From assembly GCA_010909165.1 (NCBI GenBank), contig MU008158.1, forward strand, positions 2,567,478 through 2,631,477: DNA of 64,000 nucleotides, read 5' to 3'. Position 1 is the first letter of the stretch. Every line of letters starts with the position of its first letter. The translations under genes were made by a program, and so were the position numbers. The notes under the pieces were generated by a model. It saw nothing but the letters and a program-made list of their open reading frames with translations. It did no database searches and was not told where the DNA came from. This document shows, one piece after another, positions 22,845 to 33,586 of this stretch. This DNA comes from Anthoceros angustus (Eukaryota; Streptophyta; Anthocerotopsida; Anthocerotales; Anthocerotaceae).

Positions 22845-23197
22845 CCTTGGCCTTTGGACCAATCTGACCGTCAGGATAGGGAAAGTACTCATTGGCCTTT
22901 GGACCTATCACATCGGCAATGAAGGGAAAAATACTCCTTGGCCTTTGGACCAATCCGTGATTTAATGAAGTGAACAACGTCCTTTGCCTTTGGACCATAC
23001 CGAGAATCACTAATTGAAAACAAGTCCTTGACCTTTGGACCATTCCTCTATACCGGATGACGGTTTAGGCCATGGCCTTTGGTCGACAGCCAGAAAAATG
23101 TTGTTTTCGTCATTGGGCCAAAGGCCAAGGACTAGTTATGGACACGGTACAGCACATGAAAAACCGAAAACACCGAAGTCCTTGGGCTTTGGACCAT
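22845..23197. repeat. 45-bp phased array of a 16-bp motif
   Basis: The motif CCTTGGCCTTTGGACC or close variants starts at 22845, 22890, 22936, 22981, 23026 and 23071, a spacing of 45-46 bp. An inverted copy (GGCCAAAGGCCAAGG) follows at about 23115 and another direct copy at about 23180. The 29-30 bp between copies differ strongly. Single copies also stand in the satellite modules near 21409 and 22060. Confidence 0.9.
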
Positions 23198-23248
23198 TCA
23201 CCACTGCAGGAAGGCAAATTCGTGCTTACGCTTAGGCGCAATTACAAT

Positions 23249-24065
23249 TCACTGCGACATTCCTGTCCTTGGTTTGCGAAACACCAAACTTATGGAGGTG
23301 TATAAAACAGTGCCCTTGGCTACCGCCATTCCACAACCACTCTTCCAGTCGCGATCGCGGCCATTGGTATTATCAGCAGCACTATCCCAATCGCCGCACC
23401 AGGCAAGTTCACAATTATGACGCCGGTGACTGCGGACAAGGCCGCAATCACAATTGCACCTCTGTTTGGAGGCCATTCCCTCCGCCGCTCGCCCCCCAGT
23501 CCGCTTGCACTTTCCGCCCATCCACCTCCAGCTTGGAAGGACCTTCCTCCCACCGTGATAGGCACCTAGCAACGGATGGTGTGCGCGGCGTAGTGGGTTC
23601 CGGACAAAGTCGATGATGCACCAAAATGCCTTCCTCCGCATCCGAGCATCGGCGCTGCATCCCTTTTCCGCACGCATTCCAAACTCCTCCGGCGTCATGC
23701 CGAACACCTCACCGGCATCCTGGAATGCAGTGGCCCACACCTCCCTCAGACGCCAGCTGTAGCACTAAGAGCGAATCAGATGACTGCATTCCATGTAGCA
23801 CACTTCCTGCAGTTGTCTTCTACGAGCGCAGTCCCGCAGCTCGCGATCCGCGTACAAGAAGAACTTTGAGCCGCCCACTCGATCGCGTTGACAACAACTT
23901 GCTCGTAGGTAGCTCCACCATCCCCAGCCGCCATGTATCAGTACGCTCCACAGGAAGACCTTCCGCCTGAAACCCCCGCCGCCTCTCTTTCCATCCGCCC
24001 ATCGTGAGTGTATGGCGCGCAACCGAATGGACTACGGCGCTTGCGCCATATCCGACTCTAGCCCG
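23249..24065 (-). other. Possible coding segment of unknown family
   Basis: Minus-strand frames 24022-23765 and 23740-23249 read on into one another with a shift. They contain LYADRELRDCARRRQLQEVC, YMECSHLIRS, then VWATAFQDAGEVFGMTPEEF and RRKAFWCIIDFVRNP. The residue mix looks protein-like but no family is recognised. It ends where gypsy element 2 begins and may continue beyond it at 37281 upward. A shadow of noncoding GC-rich DNA is the alternative. Confidence 0.35.
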
Positions 24066-27000
24066 TGTAAAGCGATCGGACTTGAAACCCTGCTGGGACG
24101 CGGGTTCGGAAGTGTTTTTTTGTTTTTTTGGGAGTGTGGTGTGAAAATAAGTCGGGTTGGTAGGCGAGGTATTTATAGAAGAAATGCCTTGGCCTATGGA
24201 TTCTTTCTTGTTTTGATTTTTAGAAAATAAATGGTCCGGAATTTGGTGTTCCTTGGCCCATGGACTGGAATGTTCCCTAAAAGTCTATATATGTGAGATA
24301 GGGGGTTGGAATAATTAGAGTGTGATAGTCTATAAGTTGGGGTCGACCGACGCGGTAGAGGAATGAGTGTGGGGTTGTGGATTGGGATGGGGAAGCCGAG
24401 AGGTCGAACAGAGTAGGGGAACCGGGAAACTTAACCCTAGGAATGATGTAATGCTCAAACAACGGAGCGCAACGGCGGCCGGACGGAGCGAGCGAGCGCG
24501 ACGACGCCGGGCGACGGTCGAGGAGCCGTGTCCGGGGCACCGTGATCGCAGGAGGCGCGAGGCGCAACGACGGGAAGGAGCTCAACCCCGCCGACATCGC
24601 GAGGCGCGACGCGGAGGAGGAAGGCGCGATGACAGCGCGCCTTGCCGAGGAGGTAGGAACTCGAGACCGACCGTGAAATTCGCAGAGGTGGCGTTGGTTT
24701 GTGGCGCGAGACCAGAAGACCGTGAGAGGGATGGCGCCAAGGTCACCACCGAAATTGTGCTTGCCAATGGCCGAACATGGATCATTGGAAAGTTCGAGCT
24801 GAGTGAAGGAGTCAAGCCGGGTTTCATGGAAGAGCGGTGGAATTACATGAACTGGACTGCAGGAGTGTGCGCACACCAAGGACAACAAAGGGGGGATTTA
24901 GAGCGAAGCCGCAGGATTGGGACCGGAGGGTTAGGGGGCGGCGAAGGAGGAGGCGGGTTTGGTGATGGAGCTGCCCCGAAAAGAAGCACGGCAAGCAGCA
25001 GCCGCCCGTTAAAGCGGCGATCATGAACCCAACGGCCGGTTGACGAGGGATTTGGCAACGCAGCTTGATGGGTCCGCCAGTGGCTCCTATGTTTCTCGCA
25101 CAAGAAGTGTGATTATTTGTCCGACCACTTGCCGCCGCTCCTTCATGAAGTGGTCAAGGGGCGAAGATCGATTAAATTCTCTTGTTGTGTGAAGAGAGGT
25201 TGAACTTGATTTCCTCGCCCCTCTCTAATCTCACCATTTCGTCCATCTTTATGTTTACGCTAACTGCCCCGCGAGGTGGAGATTGTAGCCTCCTCCACAT
25301 GTGGAAGCTTAGGGAGGTGAAGTGGAAGGCGGAGGAGCCCAAGGAGGAAAAATCGGATAGCCGGGAGTCGGTGGCGTGCCTGGAGGAGGAGAAGGAAATT
25401 CCACCAAAGAAAAGGAGGAAGACCGGGGTGAAAGGCGGGCATCAAAAGGTGAAGCGGACGCGCACTGTGTCAAAACGCCACACAGAAAATGAAAGCCAAA
25501 CAGCTTGGAGGTGGCGAAGAGGAGGCGCGATCCGAGGACAACGACCGGATGATGATGAATCAACTCCGAGGGTTTAGGCTGACCTCGAGGCGGACCCTCC
25601 TCAAAGATGGGAAGAGATTTTCAAGGGACTCCACGCAGAGGTGGATGCAACCGAATTGGTGAGGGTGCACTGCCGGGAGGAAAGTTCTCGAGAGGGATGG
25701 CGTCGCGGGCCGCCACAACAAGTGGACTTGGAGCCGACCACGCCGATGATCCGGCCCAAGCATTTGTTGGATCAAGCGGCTTTAGCTCACCGCCTGTGCA
25801 GGACGGGAGGAAGTGGTGAAGGCCGTTTTAAGAGGAGGCCAAGCGCAAGCAATTGGAGGAAGACAAGCGGAACCTAGAGGAAATAAGGGCCAAGATTCAA
25901 GAAGATTTGTGTGGGGCCTGTGAGAAGTTGCAAGCCATGACGAGCCAGGAAGCACTCATGGCTCAAATTAAGGATGCCCACGAGACGAACCAGAGATGCA
26001 GGGGAGTTGCGAGCCCAGAGCGTGAGGCGGCCTCGGGAAAAGGCCCATCTAGCGGAGCGATATAAGGGAGGATGAGGCACGCCGGGCCGTAAAAGACAAA
26101 GGGAAGGGGAAGGGGCAGTGACCACGATCGAGTAGCGGAAGGCCTACCGAGGAAGGAAGCAACCGAGGTAGCAAAACTCACCTACCAAGGTTGTCGAACG
26201 AACGACGGCCGTGGAGTCCATCATGTAGTCGAAACCGCCACGACATTGGCGCAACCAACCCGGGTGGGCGGGCGACAGGTGCGACGTGGCGCGAGGACAT
26301 AGGCTGTGCAACTGTGTGTAGCCTACGGGAGGAGGGGTAAGCACCTCACCGCATTAGGGGGTCCTATTATATTACGGCACATGGATGAGGAAACTTATGT
26401 GCCTCGGTCTATATGTGAATGGAGAACGCGCTTAACCTCACCCATGTGCGGTGGAAATAGGAGGGATCTACCTACTGCAAGTGAGGACCCGGCATACTTC
26501 TACCACCGCCGTGTGGGGGTTGGCCCCCTATTATGCGCGGAGGCGACTTTGGAGGAGTTGAGCGAGGAGGAGGTCCAGCTTGGGACGAGGAGAATAATCC
26601 TCGAATAGGCCTGAAGATGCGGAAGCCCCAGGTGGTACACCTCAAATTCGACGCCCAAGAAGGATGAGGTGGAAGTAGTGTGGGAGAACCCGTCCGACCA
26701 GCGCGTGGTGAGCAGCAATGGAGAAATGGCCAAGTCGAGGTAGGGCCAGAGAGGGTGAGGTGGTAGCAACCTAAAGATAATTTGGTTAGATGTCGACCGA
26801 CCTAGGATCGCCCGAATTGTGGGCGTCTTCGTGATAGCCATCTTAGGACCTAAAATCCGGGCATGGTGCCCCAGATGTATAAGAGGGGCAATTAGGTCCC
26901 TCACGCCGATAACTCGGGTTGAGATCCCCACGCCTGGCTGGTTGGAGACGTCCGATTGACAGAGGTGGTGTGCGCGAGACGCTCCTAGGGGTGGTCGAGC

Positions 27001-27755
27001 TTGCTCCGCAAGGGAGGAGGAGGATAATCTTGCCGACAAGGAGGAGGAAGGGATTGGCGGGCGGTCCGGAGCTTGCTCGCCGCCGACGCCTGGGGTTCTT
27101 CTCCTTCACACTTGTCCTGGTTGTGTTCAAATTGAGAGAAGTGTTGAGTGGATGGTTGAAGCCCGCGGAGTTGAGGGAGAGAGAGAGAGAGAAGATTGGG
27201 TGAAGGAGTGACAAACATGGCGCGAGGTGTGAGAGGGGTTGAGAAGAACTAAGGAGACTGGAGGTGTGTGAGAATCCAAAAGAAAACCAAACCGGTTGGT
27301 GGAAGTGCACAGGGGAACAACGCTCGTAAATTGTGTGAGTGTGGCGCCTTTGTGTGTGTGTGTGTGAGGAGCGGTGAGGATGGAATTTGGTCCCTAGGAA
27401 TGTGTGTGCATGAAGTGTGAGTGCAATAACCGATCCGGATGGGGCGACGTGTGATCGCCGCAAATAAGTCGCTAGGGTTTGGTGGGACCCACCTGGTGAA
27501 GCAACTACCCCAGAGAGCCACCGCGGGTGGAATGAGATTTGCGGTCGTGGAATAAGAGTGGTGGGACAAGACGGGGGTAGTAGGGAGAGTAGATAGGTGA
27601 GGAGTAGTAGCAAGTAAGTCTTGACTTAGGTGAAGGTTGGTGTGATAGAAGCGCCTTGGCACAAACCATTCCCTTGGGAGCGAATCCTAAGCCTACAACG
27701 ACATTGAGGGTGAATGTGGACCTCACGGTGTCCCGACACGAATCCACACTCCACA
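24066..27755 (+). repeat. 5' LTR of gypsy element 2
   Basis: Aligns along its length with 33587-37280. It contains a long purine-rich middle, an AG run near 27180 and a TG run near 27353. Open frames inside it (for example 24367-25026) have partners broken by indels in the other LTR, so they are not taken as genes. Confidence 0.88.
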
Positions 27756-27758
27756 TTT

Positions 27759-27776
27759 TGGCGCTGCCGGGAATGG
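27759..27776 (+). other. Primer binding site, tRNA-Asp-like
   Basis: TGGCGCTGCCGGGAATGG starts 3 bp after the LTR end. The plant tRNA-Asp primer site is TGGCGCCGTTGCCGGGGA; the copy here lacks two to three bases in the middle. First-strand cDNA synthesis would start here. Confidence 0.7.
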
Positions 27777-28189
27777 AATCGCAAGGACGAGGTAGAACTA
27801 ACCATAGCTAAGTAGAGTCTAGCATTACTAGATTGATGGATGCCTCGTGGAGACAAGCGATTCGATCCGACCGGGGAAACGCTCGCAAGACAACGCCGCA
27901 AGCGAAAGATTGCGAGAGTTACGAGGAGAGCACGGCGGAGATCACACTTGCGAGAGGAAGAGGGCGGAGTCAACTTAACTAGGGATCGGATCTTAACGGA
28001 TTGATTCCCAACTCTCGACTACGGTACAAGGGCCGTACCGATTCCACCTTGTCTTTTGATCTCGCCCGATTGCCTAGACCACCGGTCCAAACTGTGAATG
28101 TAGAGGTCCCGCACGTAGTGCGCCAACTACCGCAGCTGCTGAAAGTACTACCCGGTAGTTATGGCGATCTCGTGCTTGTTACTACTAAG

Positions 28190-28640
28190 CAATCTTACCC
28201 GTTGTATGGAGAAAAGAAGGGCCATGAGGATCCCGACGAGTTTGTCGAGCTTTGAGCCTGACGCCACAACCGTGAGGATGCGATCGTGCCCACTGCTTTA
28301 TGGAGTCTTACGCGAGCGGCGCCAAGTGGTACAAGCGAGTACATAGCTTCCCACACCCCGCCTACTTTGGGGCCTTGAAGAGAGCTTTTGTGAAAGATCA
28401 GGGGTCGATGTGGAAGGATATGTCTTGTCCAAACTCGAGGGATTGAGAGGGAAGAAGGAGACCCCGGCTTATGTGGAAAGGTTCCACCCCACGGATCGGG
28501 CCGGTCCGCACGAGCTAATGGCCATTCACCGGTTTGCAAGAGGATTGGGCGGAGATGGGAAGGCACGCGTCCAGTGAGAAAGATTTGGATCGGGCGATTA
28601 AAGCCCGAACTATGAGGAGTCCAACGCGAAGAGAAGAAGA
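28190..28640 (+). pseudogene. Gag, gypsy element 2
   Basis: Frames shift every 50-100 bases. The blocks HEDPDEFVELFEPDATT, then a Trp/Tyr-Lys block near 28330 that corresponds to the usual WYxxL, then RAFVKDQGSMWKDM and LSKLEGLRGKKETPAYVERF follow the retrotrans_gag pattern. Gag forms the virus-like particle that packages the element RNA. No CCHC knuckle is readable downstream. Confidence 0.6.
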
Positions 28641-30234
28641 ACTCGAACAAGGGCGCAAAGGACAAAAAGAAATACAAAAGAAGAAGAAGTACTATTCGCC
28701 TCGATGACAGCCCGCTGGAGGAGGATAGTTTTCAACCGACTGGGTAGCTCCACCAAGAGGAGACCGAGGATTCGGAGGAGAATTCGAAGGTGAGCGCAAA
28801 TCAAGGGATAGAAGGAAGAAGGGAAAAATGACTGGAAACAAGACGACGCGTGCAAAAGGGAAGGAGCTATATGCACGAAAGGACGCGGAGTGTGAGAAGA
28901 GAGGTGGAAACCCAAAAAGTGGAGCAACAAGGGAACAAGATGGAGGAAATGATGGTCAAACCGAGAAACTCCATCTTAATGCCATCAAGGACCATGATAG
29001 AAGAAGGGTTGCTACCGGAGCGGGCGAATCTCTTCTTCAACTTGTGGATGAGGGCACTAGGTCGAATCGTGCCCACAAACAAAAGTGCAACCATCTGGCT
29101 AGGAAGAGGATGAGGAGATGTGCTTGGAAGATACATACCAAATTCAAGAGGCAACACCGATCTCGGGTACCAAAACTTTGTTCCTCGAGTTTGAAACTGT
29201 ATGGGCATTCGCAATCGATGGCAAGGAACCCCGCAAATGAGTGCCATGTTACACAATTGCCGAGGGTTCGCATCTTGCTGGATGCCCCTCCGCATCTCGC
29301 CAGGGAATGGTGATTTTGAAAGGTCAGGTGTGGACCGCAAGCAATCCACGTAGGGCAGCTCAGACACAAAACAGTGAGGATCGCTCAACCTCCGGCATGG
29401 CGACCCACCCAGAAAGCCTGCCGCAATGCAAGTCAAGATGCGCCATGGTATGGGAGGATTCCGAGGCCGCTTGAGGAGCCCGGAAGGGTTGGGGATGTGG
29501 AGGGTATTACGGAACTCCTGGCGGCTGCTCGGACGCGGAGCGGCGAGAGGAAGGCGGACACCCTAAGAAGGGGAACGGGGAAAAAGGAAGAAGAACGGAG
29601 TGGGAGCTTCCATAACGTCCGCAAGTGAGGAGGAAGAGGCGCCTTCATCAAAGCGGGAAGGAAGAGAAGTCCAACCAAAAAACGAGGGACTCGGTAAGCC
29701 GAAAAAGGGCAATCCAATGGACGGGAGCAAGGCACGAACGCCACACTTAACGCGAGGGTTGCGATTTCACAGTGTAACTCCCTTAGCCGAGACCGCTGGA
29801 TTCGAGGGGTGAAGTGCAACGAGGACAAGAAGTGGGACTCGAGTACATGGGCGAAAACCCGCAAGAGGAAAAAGGATGAGTCGGCTTCCGCCGGCGTCGG
29901 GAAGTTATGGATATGATCCGACAAGAATCGAACAGACTCCGTATTTTGGCCATCGACACCACCCACCACGCCACCTGCTTCAACGACCGCAACATCTCAA
30001 AGCTACCGCTGCTGAAATGACGGTGGGGTTGGCAAGGAGAGCAGCACAGTGTGTTCCTTTCAATTTGGCGCTATCATGGACCAAAAGTTCATGATAACAT
30101 GATCTCGTGGACAATGGGGCCGCCAAAGAACTGTGAAGCACAACCCAAGAAGAGACGGAACCTTTCCACCCCAAGGCAAACCCCTTGTGAATATGGTGGC
30201 CATGATGGACTGACCATGAGCTAGAGAAATTATG
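28641..30234 (+). other. Gag-protease spacer of gypsy element 2
   Basis: Purine-rich, Lys/Glu-rich frames such as 28828-29313 without a recognisable domain. It probably encodes the gag C-terminus and linker. Confidence 0.4.
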
Positions 30235-30440
30235 GATGTGTAATCAAGAAGGTGCCGCTAGATTCCGGGTCGAGTCAACATCATGACAGAGGAGACCGCC
30301 TAAGCTTGGGGCGATAGAACATACATCAAAGGTGTTGCAAGTGACATGTCCAAAATGGCGCCGTAGGGGAGTTGACGGAGTCCTAACCCATATTGGTACC
30401 ATTCCGCACTCATGGACTACGTGGTCATTAAACAAAAAGC
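30235..30440 (+). pseudogene. Retropepsin, gypsy element 2
   Basis: VPLDSGSS carries the catalytic Asp in its LDSGS form. A one-base frame change then gives VNIMTEETA, followed by EHTSKVLQVTCP, the usual spacing for a gypsy aspartic protease. The frameshift directly after the active-site motif inactivates it. Confidence 0.7.
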
Positions 30441-31059
30441 GCCAGGTATGAGGTTCTCATTGACGAACATGGATGTATGGGGCACGTTGCACCTTCAAAT
30501 GGGCAAGAAAGGAAGTGGGATTCAAACCTGACTGGGACCCCAAAATTAAGGAGGAAGGATATGTTTGACTTGGAGCAGATACGCAGGGAGACACCCACGA
30601 AACGGAGGGATACACCTCTCAAGATACCTGGGGAGGATGAGAAGGAGAAATTCGCACATATTTCGTGGTCGATGAAGAGGACGACACGGAGAGATATTCC
30701 CATTCCATCAACCTATTAGGGTGCTATGGAGTCACAATTGACAACCCGGGGAGGAGATCGGGACCAGGAGAGGTCGAGGAAGAAGTAGAGGTGGTCGAGC
30801 CGGGAGCGACGATCCGGACAAACTTCGGAGGGTGCGAGGAGGTGTCTCACGCTTTACCTCGACCTATTCCGGAATGCGCAAGGAGAACCAAGACAGGAGG
30901 AAGGGTTCGCATCACATCCGCCGGTGGAGAGAGTGGTGCACGGATGAGGTCAAGGATGTGGAAGTGTTGCCCGCAAGGTCCTTAAGTTTTCGAAGGATGA
31001 ATGCAGACTTGGAAAGGGGTATGAAACAAACATGGAATTTATCCACGTTTTGCTTTTGA

Positions 31060-31800
31060 CGTTAAGGACATGAAGGGTATACCAGGGAGTGGGGAGCACA
31101 AGATTGATCTCGAGCCGGTGCCGTCAACCGGACACGCAATACAAGCTAAATCCAAAGTATTCGAAGGTAAAGGAACAATTGGAGCTTTACTTGCACGGAC
31201 GTCATATATCCTATTGTGACATCGGAGTGGGTAGCCCCAATTGTGGTGGTTCCCAAAAGCGTAAAAGATACGCCAGATTGGAGGAAGTTAAACAAGGTGA
31301 CCAAAAAGACCATTACCCGCTTCCATTCATAGACAACATAATCGGACTTAGTTGTGGAGAATGGTCTACCTGCTTCTCGGATGGGTATTCGGGTATAATC
31401 CTACATCTCGTGAGAGTGATTGGCCACTAATGCCCTTCACTACGATCGGGAACCTATGCCTACAAACGGAGTGCGTCGGATTAACAGGCACCGTGATCCT
31501 TCATGGACTCAAGATTTTCAAGGAATACCTTAGGGACTTCATGGAGGTCTTCCGGATGACTTCGTGTTTGAGCAACAAAGATCACCTCAACCACCTTCGC
31601 AAATGAACGGTGTCAATGACCCAATTGTGTCTACATCCCGAGAAATGTTATTTCGCATGCCGAGGGTATTTTGTTGGGGCACCGATTGCGGGATAGAGGT
31701 CCCGGATAAGGTCAAAATCATTATCCTCAAGCCACCTACCACAATCAAGGAGCTTAGGGATTCCTCGGAATGGTAGGCTATTATCGAAGGTTTGTGAAGA
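31060..31800 (+). pseudogene. Reverse transcriptase, gypsy element 2
   Basis: Blocks in order are KGIPGSGEHKIDLEPG, YPIVTSEWVAPIVVVPKS, KDTPDWRKLNKVTKK, DHYPLPFIDNIIG, FKEYLRDFMEVF, then DDFV at the YxDD site near 31550, and last DKVKIIILKPPTTIKELR. These are RT fingers, palm and thumb. At least six frame changes occur. The active-site pair DD is present, but the residue before it is lost to an indel. Confidence 0.8.
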
Positions 31801-31839
31801 ATTTTCCGTAAGGCGCCCGCTACGTAATCGCCGCACCAG

Positions 31840-32300
31840 GAGTGGAATGGACGCAAAACGAGAGGAGGCCTTCAATGATCTTCGACCACCGATCACCACG
31901 CCGGGGCCGGATCGAGCAAGAAGTTCCACGTGTTTGTAGACGCCGCCTATGCAATCGGTACCATTCTAAGCCAAAGGGATGACAAGAAGCACGATTATCC
32001 AATCTATTATGCAGGAGGCACGACGAGAAGAAGTATACCACCACCGAGAGGGAGGCGATGGTGGTACTGTTCGCAAGTTTCACTATTTGCTATCCTACGA
32101 GTTCGTCTTCCATGTGGACCACTTCGCCTCAAACACCGTAAACAAACCGACTTGTCCGGACGCATAGCAAGATGGATCCTACTCGCAAGAATTCACGCTC
32201 ACGGTGGAGACCAGAGGAGGGAGTAAACATGTGAATGCAGATTACATTTCGAGGCCGAAAGAGGAGGTTACACAGACCAAAACGACGATTTTCCCGATGA
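31840..32300 (+). pseudogene. RNase H, gypsy element 2
   Basis: KKFHVFVDAAYAIGTILSQR contains the first catalytic-type Asp, then DDKKHDYPIYYAGGT, the TTEREAMVV block, FVFHVDHFAS, KQTDLSGRIARWILL and NADYISRPKEE. It directly follows RT, as in all Ty3/gypsy elements. Frame changes split it into four pieces. Confidence 0.75.
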
Positions 32301-32569
32301 AGCTGTTCGCATGAGTTAGAGGGGCGACTACAACCATAAGGCGAGGGTAAATGGTGGCTCGGCAGAAATGAGAAGGGAGAACGGATACACAAGGCCCACC
32401 CACGAGGAGATGATGGAATTCGGAACGGGAAAATACCATCGGATCTTTCAAACCCCGCGGTGCGCAGCACTATTCGCGCTTTGTACGACGCAAAGACAAT
32501 CAGTAAATCGGGACCGGATGGGCGGACAGTTATGGGTAACAAGGAGCAAAGTTATCCGATTTGAGATGC

Positions 32570-33115
32570 ACGAGGGGAAGCGGGGACATTTTGGCACATA
32601 TCACGCAAGAAGGTGCTTGAAACGGGTATTGGTGGCAAACCATGCATCGGATGCTAGGAGTTTGTTAAACGCTGCGATGCCCGCCGAGGGTTGGGAAACC
32701 GTCAACCCAATGGCCAATGGTTCCGATATTGGCCCTGGCGCCATTTGAGAAATGGGGAATAGATTTTGTTGGTCCCATACAGCCAAAAACGAAGACGCGA
32801 CAAAACCAATACATCCTCGTGGCCACAGACTATTGCACGCGTATGGTGGAAGCCCAAGCACTACAGGTAGACACAGCTCATGTAGTGGCCAGGTTCCTCT
32901 ATGAACATATTATCACTCGATATGGCTGTCCCTTGGAGCTTGTCAGCGACAGAGGGTCACATTTCGTCAACGAAGTTATATCTCATATGACGATCTACTT
33001 CAACGTTCGCCACAGGAAAACGACTCCTTATAATCCCAAGGCAAATGGCTTAACGGAAAAGGCGAATGGGCTCGCGTGATCCTCAACAAGCTAACGGTGG
33101 AATACGCACGATCGG
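32570..33115 (+). CDS. Integrase core, gypsy element 2 (fragment)
   Basis: The frame 32717-33079 is open for 120 codons. It shows the first catalytic Asp in KWGIDFVGPIQPK, then YILVATDYCTRMVEAQAL, the second Asp in LVSDRGSHFVNEV, and the Glu in PKANGLTEKANG, giving a complete D,D,E set. The zinc finger upstream (around 32580-32660, GHFGTYHARRCLKRVLV) is out of frame. The C-terminal domain is not recognisable after 33115. Confidence 0.85.
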
Positions 33116-33571
33116 GATCTTAAGCTTCACTCCGCGCCTGGGCATACAGGATCGCAGAGAAAATAACAACGCAACAAACACCGCATTACCTCACCACGGC
33201 CATTCTCCTAATGCCTATTGAGTTTGAAATTCCCCGCGATCCAGAAACTAACCGCATGGCGAGAGGAAAGTCACCGAACGCCTGTCACTTCGCTAAACAT
33301 ACAGAGGATAGGAAGGAGCGCCATGTGATATTCAAAGAAACGGAAAATATGGCATGACAATCGGTTGCGGAAGCAAGAGTGGGTAGTTCGTGACTTGGCC
33401 TCAGACGACAATAGGTACATGCACTTTCCGCAAGCTCCACCTTCGATGGATGGGGCCATAGTTCTCAAGTCTCAATGGATCTCAACAACGCAAGAATTAG
33501 GTGGCCTCCACTACCAACCCGAGTCAATGGGTGGAGGGTCAAGAAGTATTATATAAGTTGGGACGCCAACA
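33116..33571 (+). other. Integrase-to-polypurine-tract region
   Basis: No domain is recognised. It should hold the integrase C-terminus and 3' untranslated part of gypsy element 2. Confidence 0.4.
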
Positions 33572-33586
33572 AATGAGAAGGGAGTA
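33572..33586 (+). other. Polypurine tract of gypsy element 2
   Basis: AATGAGAAGGGAG stands almost directly against the TG start of the 3' LTR. It is the primer for second-strand cDNA synthesis in LTR elements. Confidence 0.65.

Noticed and set aside
22845-23197. CRISPR-like repeat-spacer look
   Set aside because: Repeats are imperfect and only 16 bp, one is inverted, there are no cas genes, and the genome is eukaryotic. It is reported as a phased motif array instead.
24367-25026. 219-codon plus-strand frame near the start of the 5' LTR
   Set aside because: The matching part of the 3' LTR is broken by indels and LTRs rarely code. It is treated as noncoding LTR sequence.
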